From assembly GCF_000382345.1 (NCBI RefSeq), contig NZ_KB908076.1, forward strand, positions 248,001-312,000: a DNA stretch of 64,000 nt. Direction: 5' to 3'. Positions 1 to 12,032 of the stretch are shown one piece after another. The DNA is from Massilia niastensis DSM 21313 (lineage in GTDB: Bacteria; Pseudomonadota; Gammaproteobacteria; Burkholderiales; Burkholderiaceae_D). Each line of letters begins with the position of its first letter. Position 1 is the stretch's first letter. The translations under genes and the position numbers were made by a program. Under the pieces are notes generated by a model. The model saw only the letters and a program-made list of their open reading frames with translations. It made no database searches and had not been told where the DNA came from.

Positions 1-2357
1 GCAAACTGGTACGCAGTGGTGGCGTTCTCGGCGCGCAGCCAGGACGAGATGTGGGTCCAGGTCAGGCCGACGGTGGCGCGGCCGTAGTCGCCCAGGCGGA
101 AGCGCTGCTTGATGTCCAGGTCGATACCCTTGACCTCGGTGAAGCTCGAGTTGCGGTAGGGCGCGCGCGACAGCAGCAGGGTGCCGGTGTTCGGGATCGC
201 CACGCCGTTCACGACCAGGTTGTTGTCGCTGCGGATCGCGGTCGGCAGGGCCGCCGCTTCGTTGTACGGCAGCGGATTGATCTCGTTGCTGCGCTTGATC
301 TTCCAGGCGTCGAGCGCCACGCTGGTGCCGTTGAACGGATCCCAGACCATGCCCAGGGTGTAGCCCTTCGACTCTTCCGGCGCCAGGTCCGGATTGCCGA
401 TCTTGACCGCGCCGATCGTGATGTTGCAGTCGGCCTCGGTGGCGCCGCCGGCCGCCGGGCGGCCGCCCGGGCAGCGGATCGGGTCGCGCACCGAAGAGTT
501 GCCGGTGCTCTGGCTCTGCACGCCGGATTCAGCCGGTCCCGGCGCGCGGAAGCCTTCCGAATAGGTGCCGCGCAGCGCGAAGGTCTTCAGCGGCGTCCAC
601 TTGACGCCGACCTTCGGGGTGGTCGAGTTGAAGTTCTCGTACTTGTCGTAGCGCACCGCCGCGCTCAGCTCGACGTCCTTGACCACCGGAGCGGCGATCT
701 CGGCGTACAGCGCGTAGATGTCCTGTTCGCCCTTGGCGGCCACGTAGTTGGTGTTGATGGTGCCGTCCTCGGTGCCCGACAGCGACGGGTTGTCCAGCTT
801 CTCGCGGCGGTATTCGGCGCCGACCGCCAGGCCCAGGGCGCCGCCCGGCAGCTGCATCAGTTCGCGCGAAGCCTTGAAGTCGAGGATGTCGAGCTGGGTG
901 GTCGAGTGCGACCTGGCGTCCTGCACCATCGCCTGGTACAGCGAAGCCGGGTTCTTGTAGGCCTGGTTGCCGATGTAGTACGGGAAGAACTTGCTCTTCG
1001 GGTCGCCCAGCGCGGCGCTCAGGACCCGCATGTTGAGCATGTTGCTCCAGGTCAGGTCCAGGGTCGAACGCGAGTGGTTATAGGCGGTGTCGTAGTCCCA
1101 GCCGAAGGCCTGGCCCTTGATGCCGACCACGAAGCGCGCGAACTGGTTGTCGGCCGAACGGGTCGAGGGGCCGACGTCGAAGGGCGAGTAGCGCAGGCGG
1201 GCGTCGACGCCGAAGGGATTCTGCGGGTGGGTCGCGTCGAGCACGGTCGCGCCCGGGCCGGAGTTGTAGTTGTTGATGCCGCCCGGGAAGGCGAAGATGC
1301 CGCTGGCCGCCACCGGCGTCAGGGTGAACGAGGTATCGCGGCGCGAGTAGCCCAGTTCGGCATAGGCCTGGTGGCCGCCGTCCAGGTTTCTGGTCAAGCG
1401 GGTGTACAGGTTGAAGCCGTCGATGTCCGGCGTCATCGAGCGGAACTGGTCCTGGTGCCACAGGCAGCCGCCGGCCGGATCCTGGTACTTGACCGGCGAC
1501 AGCTGGGAGCAGCCCGGCAGCGAGACGAAGTTGCCGGTGACCGGGTCGCGCACCGAACCGACCGGGCTCGGCGAGGCATTGCCAGGGGTGATCCAGCCGC
1601 CCGCGAACTGGGTGTTCTGGGCATAGCCCCATGGACGGATGTCGCCCGCGCCGATCCATTCGCGGCGGCCGGCGCGGTCGCGGTTCTGGATGCCCTTGTT
1701 GGAATACACCTCGGCGTTGAACAGCAGGTTGTAGCCGTCCTCGTCCAGGTTGCCCTTGCCGTAGGTCAGGGTCGCCTTGCCGGTCTCGCCATCGCGGTAG
1801 CGCGACTGGCCGGCTTCGGCCTTCAGCGCCACGCCGGTGAAGTCCTTGCGCAGGATGATGTTGACCACGCCCGCGATCGCGTCCGCGCCATAGGTCGCCG
1901 AGGCGCCGTCCTTCAGGATCTCGATGCGCTCGACCGCTTCCATCGGCACCGTCGACAGGTCGGTGAAGCTCTTCTGGCCGTCGTCGGCGCGCGCGAACGG
2001 CGCCATGCGGCGGCCGTTGAGCAGCACCAGGGTCGAGGTCGCGCCCAGGCCGCGCAGCGAGATCGCGGTGGCGCCGGCGGCGAAGCCGTTGCCGAAGCCG
2101 GTCGGCAGCGAGCCGGCGCCGTCCGCGGTCAGGGTCTGCAGGTATTCGGAGACCGTGCCCTTGCCCGACTTGGCCAGGTCTTCGCGGCCAATCACCTGGA
2201 TCGGCGAAGCGGTCTCGGCGGTTGCACGCTTGATGGCGGAACCGGTGATCTCCACGCGCTGCATTGCGCCACCGGTGTCCTGCGCCATGGCCGGCGCCAG
2301 CGCGGCGCTGGCCAGGGCGAACGATACTGCTTGAGCGATTGCTGTTTTTTTATACAT
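1..2357 (-). CDS. TonB-dependent receptor, 3' end cut by window edge
   Basis: An outer-membrane active transporter for siderophore-like or other large ligands, powered by TonB-ExbB-ExbD. About 785 codons are present with no stop, so the last barrel strands lie outside the window. The N-terminus (MYKKTAIAQAVSFALASAAL, ending in an AMAQ cleavage site) is a signal peptide. It is followed by a plug domain of roughly residues 35-160 with typical segments such as LRGLGATSTLVLLNGRR and ATYGADAIAGVVNIILRKDF. The start at 2357 was chosen because a GGAG lies just upstream on the minus strand and a signal peptide follows directly. It is divergent from the ABC transporter genes. The substrate cannot be told from sequence; the type resembles receptors of the Massilia/Xanthomonas carbohydrate-peptide class. 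Confidence 0.9.
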   Translation of the reverse strand, partial: MYKKTAIAQAVSFALASAALAPAMAQDTGGAMQRVEITGSAIKRATAETASPIQVIGREDLAKSGKGTVSEYLQTLTADGAGSLPTGFGNGFAAGATAISLRGLGATSTLVLLNGRRMAPFARADDGQKSFTDLSTVPMEAVERIEILKDGASATYGADAIAGVVNIILRKDFTGVALKAEAGQSRYRDGETGKATLTYGKGNLDEDGYNLLFNAEVYSNKGIQNRDRAGRREWIGAGDIRPWGYAQNTQFAGGWITPGNASPSPVGSVRDPVTGNFVSLPGCSQLSPVKYQDPAGGCLWHQDQFRSMTPDIDGFNLYTRLTRNLDGGHQAYAELGYSRRDTSFTLTPVAASGIFAFPGGINNYNSGPGATVLDATHPQNPFGVDARLRYSPFDVGPSTRSADNQFARFVVGIKGQAFGWDYDTAYNHSRSTLDLTWSNMLNMRVLSAALGDPKSKFFPYYIGNQAYKNPASLYQAMVQDARSHSTTQLDILDFKASRELMQLPGGALGLAVGAEYRREKLDNPSLSGTEDGTINTNYVAAKGEQDIYALYAEIAAPVVKDVELSAAVRYDKYENFNSTTPKVGVKWTPLKTFALRGTYSEGFRAPGPAESGVQSQSTGNSSVRDPIRCPGGRPAAGGATEADCNITIGAVKIGNPDLAPEESKGYTLGMVWDPFNGTSVALDAWKIKRSNEINPLPYNEAAALPTAIRSDNNLVVNGVAIPNTGTLLLSRAPYRNSSFTEVKGIDLDIKQRFRLGDYGRATVGLTWTHISSWLRAENATTAYQF

Positions 2358-2707
2358 CTCAACTCCAACAAGGTAGGAAAGGCAGACTACATTGTGTAAA
2401 AATACATATTCTTACGACGACATATTCATGGGTGAATAACCCTTGGTTATGCCGATAAACTAATGAGTCTCTCTCGCTTCCAGAAAAGTTTAGAATGGTT
2501 GTTTTCTGGGAGCGGCGTTATCAGACCACCTGCCTTGCCCAAGCGTCAATACGCAAAATGATGCATATTGCGTAAATACAACGTTTGACTGTCGGTCAAC
2601 GGAAGGGCGTACCTGTCAATGCAAGGGGAGATGCGCTATCGTTACGCCTTTTCGGGCTGGCTCGGCAGCAAGAGCGGCAGGCGCCGCTGCGCATAATCGG
2701 GAGTTCC
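2358..2707. other. divergent intergenic region, 350 bp
   Basis: This gap separates the minus-strand receptor from the plus-strand permease and must hold both promoters. It is visibly AT-richer than the flanking genes. An inverted repeat (TACGCAA at 2550-2556 and TTGCGTA at 2568-2574, 11-nt spacer) is a possible operator. A TTGACT at 2585 lies within a second small repeat (TTGAC/GTCAA, 2585-2599), but no good -10 follows at 17 nt. No gene, tRNA or terminator is seen. Confidence 0.4.
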
Positions 2708-3646
2708 ATGTTTGCTTATATCCTCCGGCGCCTGTGGCAGATGCTGCCGACCATGGCGGGTGTCGTCGTGCTGGTGTTCGTGCTGTTCAACTGGGTGGGC
2801 GGCGACCCGGCCTACCTGCTGGTCGGGAAGATGGCCGACAGCGCGGCGATCGAGAACATCCGGCGCCAGCTCGGCACCGACCAGCCCTGGCACATCCAGC
2901 TGTGGATCTTCGTCCAGCAGATCCTGAGCTTCGACTTCGGCAATGCCTGGAGCACCGGGGAGCCGGTCTCGCACATCATCTCCAGCCGCCTGGGGCCGTC
3001 GCTGACGGTGCTGGTGCCGCTCACCGTGCTGGAAACCGTGTTCGGCATCGCGCTGGCGCTGGCGATCGCCTTCGTGCGCGGCTCGCTGACCGACCGCGCG
3101 GTGATGGTCGCGTGCACGGTCGGCATGTCGATCTCGATCCTGGTCTACATCATCGTGTTCCAGTACTTCTTCGCCTACAAGCTGGGCCTGTTCCCGGTGC
3201 AGGGCTGGGGCGAGAGCCTGGGCGAGAACCTGCTGCGCTACGCGCTGCTGCCGATCATCATCGGCCTGGCGGTCTCGATCGCACCGACCCTGCGCCTGTA
3301 CCGCAGCTTCGTGCTGGACGAGGTCGGCCAGGACTACGTGCGCACCGCGCGCGCCAAGGGTCTCGGCGAACGCCGGATCGTCTGGATCCACGTGCTGCGC
3401 AATGCCGCCATTCCCATCATCACCCACGTGATGGCCAACCTGCCGGCGCTCCTGATCGGCGCCTTCCTGCTGGAGCGCTTCTTCGGCATCCCGGGCATCG
3501 GACGCGAGGTGATCCTGGCGGTCGAGCGCAGCGACTTCCCGGTCATCAAGGCGATCACGGTCTACGTGGCCGCCGCCACCATGGTGTTCAACCTGCTGGC
3601 CGACCTGCTGTACCAGGCAGTCGACCCGCGCGTGCAACTGAAGTAA
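2708..3646 (+). CDS. peptide-type ABC transporter permease (DppB/OppB family)
   Basis: An inner-membrane permease of 312 residues, one half of the channel of a peptide/nickel/opine-type importer. The protein opens with MFAYILRRLWQMLPTM and a first membrane segment, then a short periplasmic domain. The BPD_transp_1 core carries the EAA-like loop around DEVGQDYVRTARAKGLGERR and a C-terminal AVDPRVQLK, as in DppB. An upstream in-frame extension to 2585 exists, but the ATG at 2708 gives the standard DppB N-terminus. It lies 4 bp before the second permease and belongs to a three-gene operon. No substrate-binding protein gene is adjacent, so the ligand is unknown. Confidence 0.9.
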   Translation: MFAYILRRLWQMLPTMAGVVVLVFVLFNWVGGDPAYLLVGKMADSAAIENIRRQLGTDQPWHIQLWIFVQQILSFDFGNAWSTGEPVSHIISSRLGPSLTVLVPLTVLETVFGIALALAIAFVRGSLTDRAVMVACTVGMSISILVYIIVFQYFFAYKLGLFPVQGWGESLGENLLRYALLPIIIGLAVSIAPTLRLYRSFVLDEVGQDYVRTARAKGLGERRIVWIHVLRNAAIPIITHVMANLPALLIGAFLLERFFGIPGIGREVILAVERSDFPVIKAITVYVAAATMVFNLLADLLYQAVDPRVQLK

Positions 3647-3650
3647 TCCA

Positions 3651-4691
3651 ATGACAACTCACGTGATTTCCCCGCCGGCCTCCGATACGCGCTCGGCCTC
3701 GCCCGGCCTCTGGACCCTGGCCTGGCGCCGCCTGCGCGCCGACCGCGTTGCGATGGCCGCGCTGGCCGTGGTCCTGGCTTTCCTGCTGCTGCTGGTGCTC
3801 TCCAGCGCCGGCCTGGTCGCGGCCGACTGGGAAGACGAGGTCGCGGTCAACTACGCGCCGCCGACTTTCGTGGGCGCCGATGCCGCCACCCGGGCGCTGG
3901 CGGCGGCCCAGGCGCCGCGCGCCACGCCGCCGAACGCCTTCGATCCGCTGGCGGACGAGCTGGCCGAGCTGAAGGCCAGGGTGGCGGCCGAGCATCCGCC
4001 GCTGGAAAAGCTCACCACCTTGCCGTTCGGCGCCGACAAGTGGGGGCACGACGTGCTCAAGAAGACCATCAAGGGCGGCGAGACCTCGATCGTGGTCGGC
4101 CTGGTCGCGGCCTTCGTCGCGGTGGCGCTGGGCACCCTGTTCGGCGCCGTGTCCGGCTTCTATGGCGGCTTGGTGGACGACCTGTTCAACTGGTTCTACA
4201 GCATCTTCACCTCGATCCCCTCGATCCTGATGATCCTGACCGTGGCCGCGGTGCTGCAGCAGAAAGGGCTGATGACGATCGTGCTGATCCTCGGCCTGAC
4301 CGGCTGGACCGGCCCCTACCGCCTGATGCGCGCCGAATACATGAAGCACAAGGCGCGCGAATACGTGATGGCGGCCGACGCCATCGGGGCATCGAGCTGG
4401 CGGCGCATGTTCGGCCACATCCTGCCGAACGTCTCGCACGTGGCGCTGGTGCAGATGTCGATCCTGGTGGTCGGCTTCATCAAGGCCGAGGTCATCCTGT
4501 CCTTCCTCGGCTTTGGCGTGCCGGTCGGCACGGTGTCCTGGGGCAGCATGCTGAACGAGGCGCAGAATGAACTGATCCTGGGCAAGTGGTGGCAGCTGGC
4601 CGCCGCCGCCAGCGCCATGGCGCTGTTGGTGACGGCGTTCTCGCTGTTCGCCGACGCGCTGCGCGACGCGCTCGACCCGAAGTTGAAATGA
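3651..4691 (+). CDS. peptide-type ABC transporter permease (DppC/OppC family)
   Basis: The second inner-membrane permease, 346 residues, pairs with the preceding DppB-like protein. It has an N-terminal OppC_N membrane segment (about residues 32-55). A long periplasmic loop follows (about 60-130), longer than in DppC and reminiscent of YejE-type permeases. Then comes the permease core with the EAA loop near MKHKAREYVMAADAIGASSW and the C-terminal ALRDALDPKLK. It begins 4 bp after the first permease and ends 16 bp before the ATPase, consistent with one transcript. Substrate is not readable; peptide or peptide-like compounds are the family norm. Confidence 0.9.
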   Translation: MTTHVISPPASDTRSASPGLWTLAWRRLRADRVAMAALAVVLAFLLLLVLSSAGLVAADWEDEVAVNYAPPTFVGADAATRALAAAQAPRATPPNAFDPLADELAELKARVAAEHPPLEKLTTLPFGADKWGHDVLKKTIKGGETSIVVGLVAAFVAVALGTLFGAVSGFYGGLVDDLFNWFYSIFTSIPSILMILTVAAVLQQKGLMTIVLILGLTGWTGPYRLMRAEYMKHKAREYVMAADAIGASSWRRMFGHILPNVSHVALVQMSILVVGFIKAEVILSFLGFGVPVGTVSWGSMLNEAQNELILGKWWQLAAAASAMALLVTAFSLFADALRDALDPKLK

Positions 4692-4707
4692 GTTGAGGAG
4701 ACCGGCC

Positions 4708-6399
<1,692 letters not shown>

Positions 6400-6492
6400 G
6401 ACGGCCACCGGGAGCGGCGCCGCTCCTGCGCCGCCTACGCCAAAGGAAAGACCTCCCCTGTATGCATTTCGGAATTCAGATAAACTACAAAG

Positions 6493-7440
6493 ATGCCCCA
6501 GTTAGTTGACCTCATCCAGATGTACGGCGTACTGATCGTGTTCGGTATCGTGCTTGTCGAACAGTTCGGTCTGCCCATCCCAGCCTTCCCGATCCTGATC
6601 GTGTCCGGGGCGCTGGCGGTCGACGGTGAGGTCAGCTGGCCGCTGTGCCTGGGGGCGGCCGTGCTTGCCTGCCTGATCTGCGATTACTTCTGGTTCCGTG
6701 CCGGGCGCTTCTACGGCAAGCGCATCCTGCGCCTGCTGTGCAAGATTTCCCTGTCCCCCGATTCATGCGTCACCCAGACCGAGGACCGTTTCAGCCGTTT
6801 CGGCGTGAAGTCGCTGCTGGTCTCGAAGTTCGTTCCCGGCTTTAACACCATCGCCGCCCCGCTGTCGGGCGCCATGGGCACCACGACCCGTCCCTTCCTG
6901 TTCTTCTCGATCACCGGCGCGGCCTTGTGGAGCGGCACCGGCATCCTGCTGGGCATCTGGTTCCACAACAGCGTCGACAAGCTCCTGACCACCCTGTCGA
7001 CCATGGGCAGCACCGCGCTGATGGTCGTGCTCGGCCTGCTGGCGCTGTTCATCGTCTTCAAGTACGCCGAGCGGCGGCGCCACCGCAGGCTCGGCGGCAT
7101 CCCGCGCATCGAGATGTGCGAGCTGAAGGACCTGATCGACGGCGGCCACGAGCCGGTCATCATCGACGCGCGCAGCCTGACCGCCCAGCAGCTCGAAGCG
7201 GCCATCCCCGGCGCCGTGGTGTTCAAGGCCTGCGTGCCGGAGGAGCTGATGGCCTCGATCGACAAGGACCGCCACGTGGTCGTCTACTGCAGCTGCCCGG
7301 ACGACCTGACGGCGGTCGAGGTGGCCAGGCAGTTCGCCGCCAACGGTTTCCACCGTGCGCGTCCGCTCAAGGGCGGGCTGGACGCGTGGAACAGCCACCA
7401 CGGCAAGGGCGATTCCGGGTTCGATCCGGCCACCGCCTGA
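6493..7440 (+). CDS. DedA-family membrane protein fused to a rhodanese domain
   Basis: 315 residues. Residues 1 to about 190 form a DedA/SNARE-associated (VTT) membrane domain. Visible are the re-entrant-type segment EQFGLPIPAFPILIVSGAL, the SRFGVKSLLVSKFVPG motif and further hydrophobic helices. The family acts as lipid (undecaprenyl phosphate or phospholipid) translocases and supports membrane homeostasis. Residues about 205-305 are a rhodanese domain with a candidate catalytic Cys266 in YCSCPDD, facing the cytoplasm. The fusion recurs in Burkholderiales. The gene stands alone, 93 bp after the ABC operon and followed by a terminator. The coupling of the two activities is unknown. Confidence 0.88.
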   Translation: MPQLVDLIQMYGVLIVFGIVLVEQFGLPIPAFPILIVSGALAVDGEVSWPLCLGAAVLACLICDYFWFRAGRFYGKRILRLLCKISLSPDSCVTQTEDRFSRFGVKSLLVSKFVPGFNTIAAPLSGAMGTTTRPFLFFSITGAALWSGTGILLGIWFHNSVDKLLTTLSTMGSTALMVVLGLLALFIVFKYAERRRHRRLGGIPRIEMCELKDLIDGGHEPVIIDARSLTAQQLEAAIPGAVVFKACVPEELMASIDKDRHVVVYCSCPDDLTAVEVARQFAANGFHRARPLKGGLDAWNSHHGKGDSGFDPATA

Positions 7441-7461
7441 GCGCTCACGCTCCCCCCGACG

Positions 7462-7485
7462 GCCCGCCCTGAGCGGGCTTTCTTC
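7462..7485 (+). terminator. rho-independent terminator after the DedA-rhodanese gene
   Basis: Stem GCCCGC (7462-7467) and GCGGGC (7473-7478) with a 5-nt loop, followed by TTTCTTCG, 22 bp after the stop codon. Confidence 0.65.
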
Positions 7486-7508
7486 GTTTCAGCGCATGAT
7501 TGTCGCGA

Positions 7509-7523
7509 AGTAGTTGTACTACC
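7509..7523. promoter_or_regulatory. HexR-like operator, distal site
   Basis: AGTAGTTGTACTACC contains a perfect GTAGT/ACTAC palindrome. It agrees with 12 of 15 positions of the HexR motif as I remember it (TGTARTTWWAYTACA). It lies 128 bp before the glucokinase start codon and exactly 63 bp from the proximal site, six helical turns. HexR controlling glk is established for several proteobacteria; the assignment here is inference. Confidence 0.45.
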
Positions 7524-7571
7524 TCTCGCAGGGGCGGGTGTATGGGAAATGTCGCTAACAGGCCCCGGTTA

Positions 7572-7586
7572 TGTACCTAAACTACA
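7572..7586. promoter_or_regulatory. HexR-like operator, proximal site
   Basis: TGTACCTAAACTACA matches 13 of 15 positions of the remembered HexR consensus, with intact outer TGTA and TACA arms. It sits just upstream of a weak sigma-70-like promoter (TTGTCA at 7595-7600, 18 nt, TAAGCT at 7619-7624), so bound repressor would plausibly block glk transcription. Confidence 0.5.
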
Positions 7587-7651
7587 AAAACATCTTGTCA
7601 CGGCTGCAAAAAGTTGTGTAAGCTTGGGCAACCACGAATTTATTGCCCGCA

Positions 7652-8668
7652 ATGATCGCCTCCTCGTCCAGCCAACCGTCCACCCCGATCGTCCACCCGG
7701 ACGGCGCACGCCTGCTCGCCGACATCGGCGGCACCAATGCGCGCTTCGCCCTGGAGTTCGGGCCCGGCCGCATCGAGCTGATCGACGTGCTGTCCTGCAA
7801 CGACTACCCGACCCTGGCCGATGCCGTGCGCGCCTACCTGGCCACGCCGGCCGTGGCGGCCGCCGCTCCCGGCGCAATCCGCCATGCGGCGATCGCGATC
7901 GCCAACCCGGTGGTGGGCGACCATGTGCGCATGACCAACCACCACTGGGAATTCTCGATCGAGGCCATGCGCCAGGCATGCGGTTTCGATACGCTGCTGG
8001 TGGTCAATGATTTCTCCGCACTGGCGCGCGCACTGCCGCACCTGGGCGGGCAGAAGCGCCAGGTCGGCGGCGGCGCGCCGCTGCCGGACAGCCCTCTGGG
8101 CCTGCTTGGCGCCGGCACCGGCCTGGGCGTGTCCGGCCTGGTCCCCTGCGGTTCCGGCTGGACCGCGCTGCGCAGCGAGGGCGGCCACGTGAGCTTCTCG
8201 CCGGCCGATGAAGTCGAAGTGGCGATCCTGCAATACGCCTGGCGCGAGTTCGAGCACGTCTCGGCCGAGCGCCTGCTGTCGGGCGCGGGCGTGGAACTGA
8301 TCTACCGCGCGCTGGCGGACCGCGCCGGCCGCCCGGGCGACGGCCTGGCGGCGCCGGAGATCTCGCGCCGCGCCCTGGCGGGCGAGTGCGCGCTGTGCGA
8401 CCAGGTGCTGGAAGTCTTCTGCGGCATGCTCGGCACCGCGGCCGGCAACCTGGCGATCACCCTGGGCGCCCAGGGCGGCGTGTATATCGGGGGCGGCATC
8501 GTGCCGCGCCTGGGCGAGCGCTTCGCCGGCTCCTCGTTCCGCCGGCGCTTCGAACAGAAGGGGCGTTTCAGCGCCTACCTGGGAAAGATCCCGACCTATG
8601 TGATCACCGCCGACTACCCGGCATTTCTTGGCGTATCGGCCATCTTGGCGGAAAAACTGTCCGACTGA
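7652..8668 (+). CDS. glk: glucokinase (Glk family, PF02685)
   Basis: Cytoplasmic ATP-dependent phosphorylation of glucose to glucose 6-phosphate, feeding the Entner-Doudoroff/glycolytic routes. 338 residues, close to the usual 320-340. The phosphate-binding motif [11 protein letters not shown] is at residues 22-32. The second nucleotide motif is seen in [16 protein letters not shown] and the C-terminal glycine-rich [16 protein letters not shown] closes the active site. This is the bacterial Glk type rather than a ROK kinase. The ATG at 7652 was preferred to the TTG at 7643; both give the same core. It is a single-gene unit, apparently regulated from the two HexR-like sites upstream. Confidence 0.95.
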   Translation: MIASSSSQPSTPIVHPDGARLLADIGGTNARFALEFGPGRIELIDVLSCNDYPTLADAVRAYLATPAVAAAAPGAIRHAAIAIANPVVGDHVRMTNHHWEFSIEAMRQACGFDTLLVVNDFSALARALPHLGGQKRQVGGGAPLPDSPLGLLGAGTGLGVSGLVPCGSGWTALRSEGGHVSFSPADEVEVAILQYAWREFEHVSAERLLSGAGVELIYRALADRAGRPGDGLAAPEISRRALAGECALCDQVLEVFCGMLGTAAGNLAITLGAQGGVYIGGGIVPRLGERFAGSSFRRRFEQKGRFSAYLGKIPTYVITADYPAFLGVSAILAEKLSD

Positions 8669-9041
8669 CGCAAATCCCGGCGCATTCGCGGCCGGCTCCC
8701 TTGTCCGCTCGCGCGTTTTATCGGTTACAATGGCCGCCAGTTGGAAAGAAACGACGTCGTCCGCTCGCGTAGTCGCGCCCCGGAGCCAGGCCTCCCAGCG
8801 ATACCGAGCCCGCGTTTCGCCTGAAAATCAACAGCCGGCAGCCCAGCCTCCAGGCGGGCCGCCCTGGGCAGGTTCCTTTCCTGCCATGTAATGTCAGCCC
8901 GGCGCATCCAAGCCCGGGCCCACGGATTCCAGTTTGAACGTGCAGTAGACCGCAGCCCCGGCCGGCCAACCCGAGCCATGGCGGCTGGCATCCGCGCTTG
9001 TACCCGTTAACGGTTTTTGTTTGACTTGACGACATCGCGAC
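8669..9041. other. intergenic region before scpB, 373 bp
   Basis: No gene, tRNA or strong terminator is recognisable. The only signal is a candidate sigma-70 promoter at 8701-8731. If used, the scpB transcript has a roughly 300-nt leader, which could hide a small RNA or short peptide that I cannot demonstrate. Confidence 0.4.
8701..8731 (+). promoter_or_regulatory. candidate sigma-70 promoter for scpB-rluB
   Basis: TTGTCC (8701-8706) and TACAAT (8726-8731), separated by 19 bp, which is longer than ideal. The -10 matches five of six consensus bases. Confidence 0.35.
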
Positions 9042-9762
<721 letters not shown>

Positions 9763-9773
<11 letters not shown>

Positions 9774-11811
9774 ACCTATCGATACCAAGCCTGCCGACCT
9801 GGCGACGCCCGAGGCGGACAAGCCGGCCAAGCCGAAGCGCACCCGCAAGGCCCCGGCCGCCGCAGTCGAGGCTGCTGCGCCGGAAGCCGCGGCGCCGGCC
9901 GAGGCGGCGCCCGCCGCCAAGCCGAAACGCACCCGCAAGGCCGCCGTGGCCGCCGAGGCCGGCGACGCGGCACCGGTTGCCGCCGCTGCCGCCGCGCCCG
10001 AAGGCGAGAAGCCGGCCCCGAAGGCGCGCAAGCCGCGCGCCCCTAGGGCTGCCGCCGTCGAGCAGGCCCCGGCGCCCGCCGTGGCCGAGGGCGCACCTGC
10101 GCCGGCCGCCGCCGCGCCCGTCGCCCAGGCCCCGGCTGCCGAAGCGCCGGCCGCTTCGCCGGCGGCCGCGGAAACCCGCAAGCCGCGCGGTCCGCGCCAG
10201 ATGCGCGAGAAGCGCGCCGAGCGCGAAGCGCTCCAGCAGGAACGCCAGGCCGAGACCGGCGTTGCCGCCGAGCCCGCGATCCAGGCTGCAGAAGGCGCCG
10301 AGGGCGCCGCCGTCGCGCCGGAAGGTCGCCGCGAACCGCGCGAGCAGCGCGCCCGTGGCCAGCAAAAGCAGGGGCAGGGCAAGCGTGGCCAGCAGCCGCA
10401 GCAGAGCGCCAGGCCGCAGCAGGGCAAGCAGCAGCAGAAGCCGGGCAGGCAGCAGAAGCCGGTCAAGGGCAATGACGCCGATACGGTCTTCTCGTTCGTC
10501 ACCTCGGACGACTTCGACGCCCACGAGGGCGGCCGCGGCAACGCGCAGCCGTCCAAGGTGCGCCGCGACCTGACCGCCGAGGACGACGCGCCGAAGCTGC
10601 ACAAGGTGCTGGCCGAGGCCGGCCTGGGTTCGCGCCGTGACATGGAAGAGCTGATCATCGCCGGCCGCGTCTCGGTGAATGGCGAGCCGGCCCACATCGG
10701 CCAGCGCATCCTGCCGACCGATGCGGTGCGCATCAACGGCAAGCTGATCCAGCGCCGCGTCAACAGCAGCAAGCCGCCGCGCGTGCTGGTCTACCACAAG
10801 CCGGCCGGCGAGATCGTCAGCCATGACGATCCGGAAGGCCGCCCGTCGGTATTCGACCGCCTGCCGACCATGAAGACCGGCAAGTGGCTGGCCGTCGGCC
10901 GCCTCGACTTCAACACCGAGGGCCTGCTGCTGTTCACGACCTCGGGCGACCTCGCGAACCGCCTGATGCACCCGCGCTACAACATCGACCGCGAGTACGC
11001 GGTGCGCACCCTGGGCGAGCTGGAAGAAGGCATGCGCCAGAAGCTGCTGGCCGGCGTCGACCTCGAGGACGGCAAGGCCGCCTTCTCGAAGATCCAGGAC
11101 GGCGGCGGCGAAGGCGTCAACCGCTGGTACCGCGTGGTGATCGGCGAAGGCCGCAACCGCGAGGTGCGCCGCATGTTCGAGGCGGTCGGCCTGACCGTCT
11201 CGCGCCTGATCCGCACCCGCTACGGCGCGATGACCCTGCCGACCGGCCTGAAGCGCGGCCGCTGGGAAGAGCTGGAAGAGAACGACGTGCGCGCGCTGAT
11301 GTCCGCGTTCGGTATTGAAAAGAAAGGCGGCGCCGCTGCCGGCGCCGACAAGGGCAAGGGCGCCAAGGGCGGCCGCGACGACAATCGCCGTTCGGACGGC
11401 AACCGCATCGACCGCGCCGACGCGAATCGCAATGTCGATCCGTTCGGCCCGCCGGTGGCGCGCGTCGGTTCGGTGCGCGAGCAGGGCATCCTGGGCAACA
11501 CCGGGTTCGGCGGCAAGCCGGCCGGCGGCAAGGGGCAGGGGGGCAAGCCTGCCGGCGGCCGTCCCGGCAATCCGGGGCAGGGCGGCAAGGGTGGCCGCAA
11601 CGCCAATCCGTTCGGCCAGGGCCAGGGGCAAGGCCAGGGCCAGCGCGCTGGTGGCGGTGGCGGTGGTGGTGGTGGCAGCAGCCGTCCGCGCCAGCCTGAT
11701 CCGCTGCAGACCACCTTCGGTTTCGCCGGCACCGGCGGCGGCGGCCGCCGCGGCGGCCAGGGCCCGCGCGGCTCCGAACACGGCCTGCCGCGCCGCGGCC
11801 GGCGCGGCTGA
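9763..11811 (+). CDS. rluB: 23S rRNA pseudouridine synthase RluB with long low-complexity tails
   Basis: Converts U2605 (E. coli numbering) of 23S rRNA to pseudouridine. 682 residues against about 290 in E. coli. An Ala/Pro/Lys-rich N-terminal extension (about 1-275) carries repeated KPKRTRKA blocks. Then come an S4 RNA-binding domain (about 277-325) and the RsuA/RluB catalytic domain with Asp382 in [10 protein letters not shown] Gly/Arg/Gln-rich tail fills about 545-682. The ATG at 9763 overlaps the end of scpB; the longer in-frame extension upstream lies inside scpB and is discarded. The basic, disordered tails probably add RNA affinity, as inferred for other Oxalobacteraceae homologues. 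The core function is certain, the tails are not. Confidence 0.93.
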
Positions 11812-11953
11812 TCCGGGGGGGGCATCCGGCGCGGATTGACACGAAAATATCGTGTCGCCGCGCGCGCAAGTCGGGCAAACCTCGTAAAATGCGGTATGCC
11901 CAATGTAGTCACCCTGACAACTGTTGCTCAGCTGTGCATTTTTGGTATGGCGA

Positions 11954-11982
11954 TTGCGATAGAAGCCGGAAAGCAGTATAAT
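11954..11982 (+). promoter_or_regulatory. strong sigma-70 promoter of the rimP-nusA-infB operon
   Basis: TTGCGA (11954-11959), a 17-bp spacer and a consensus TATAAT (11977-11982). It lies 136 bp before the rimP start codon, with a terminator-type leader in between. It is the best promoter match in the window. Confidence 0.75.
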
Positions 11983-12032
11983 TTGCAGCCTAATCAAAGT
12001 TCTTCCCATTATCTTCTTGGTGCAAGTGCTTT

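Noticed and set aside
51..2399. 782-residue plus-strand open frame
   Set aside because: Antisense shadow of the TonB-dependent receptor; high GC keeps the opposite frame open and the protein is low-complexity Arg/Ala/Gly.
11923..11932. GTTGCTCAGC shared with the palindrome at 56880-56900
   Set aside because: A single 10-base match over 64 kb of GC-rich DNA is not strong evidence of a common site.
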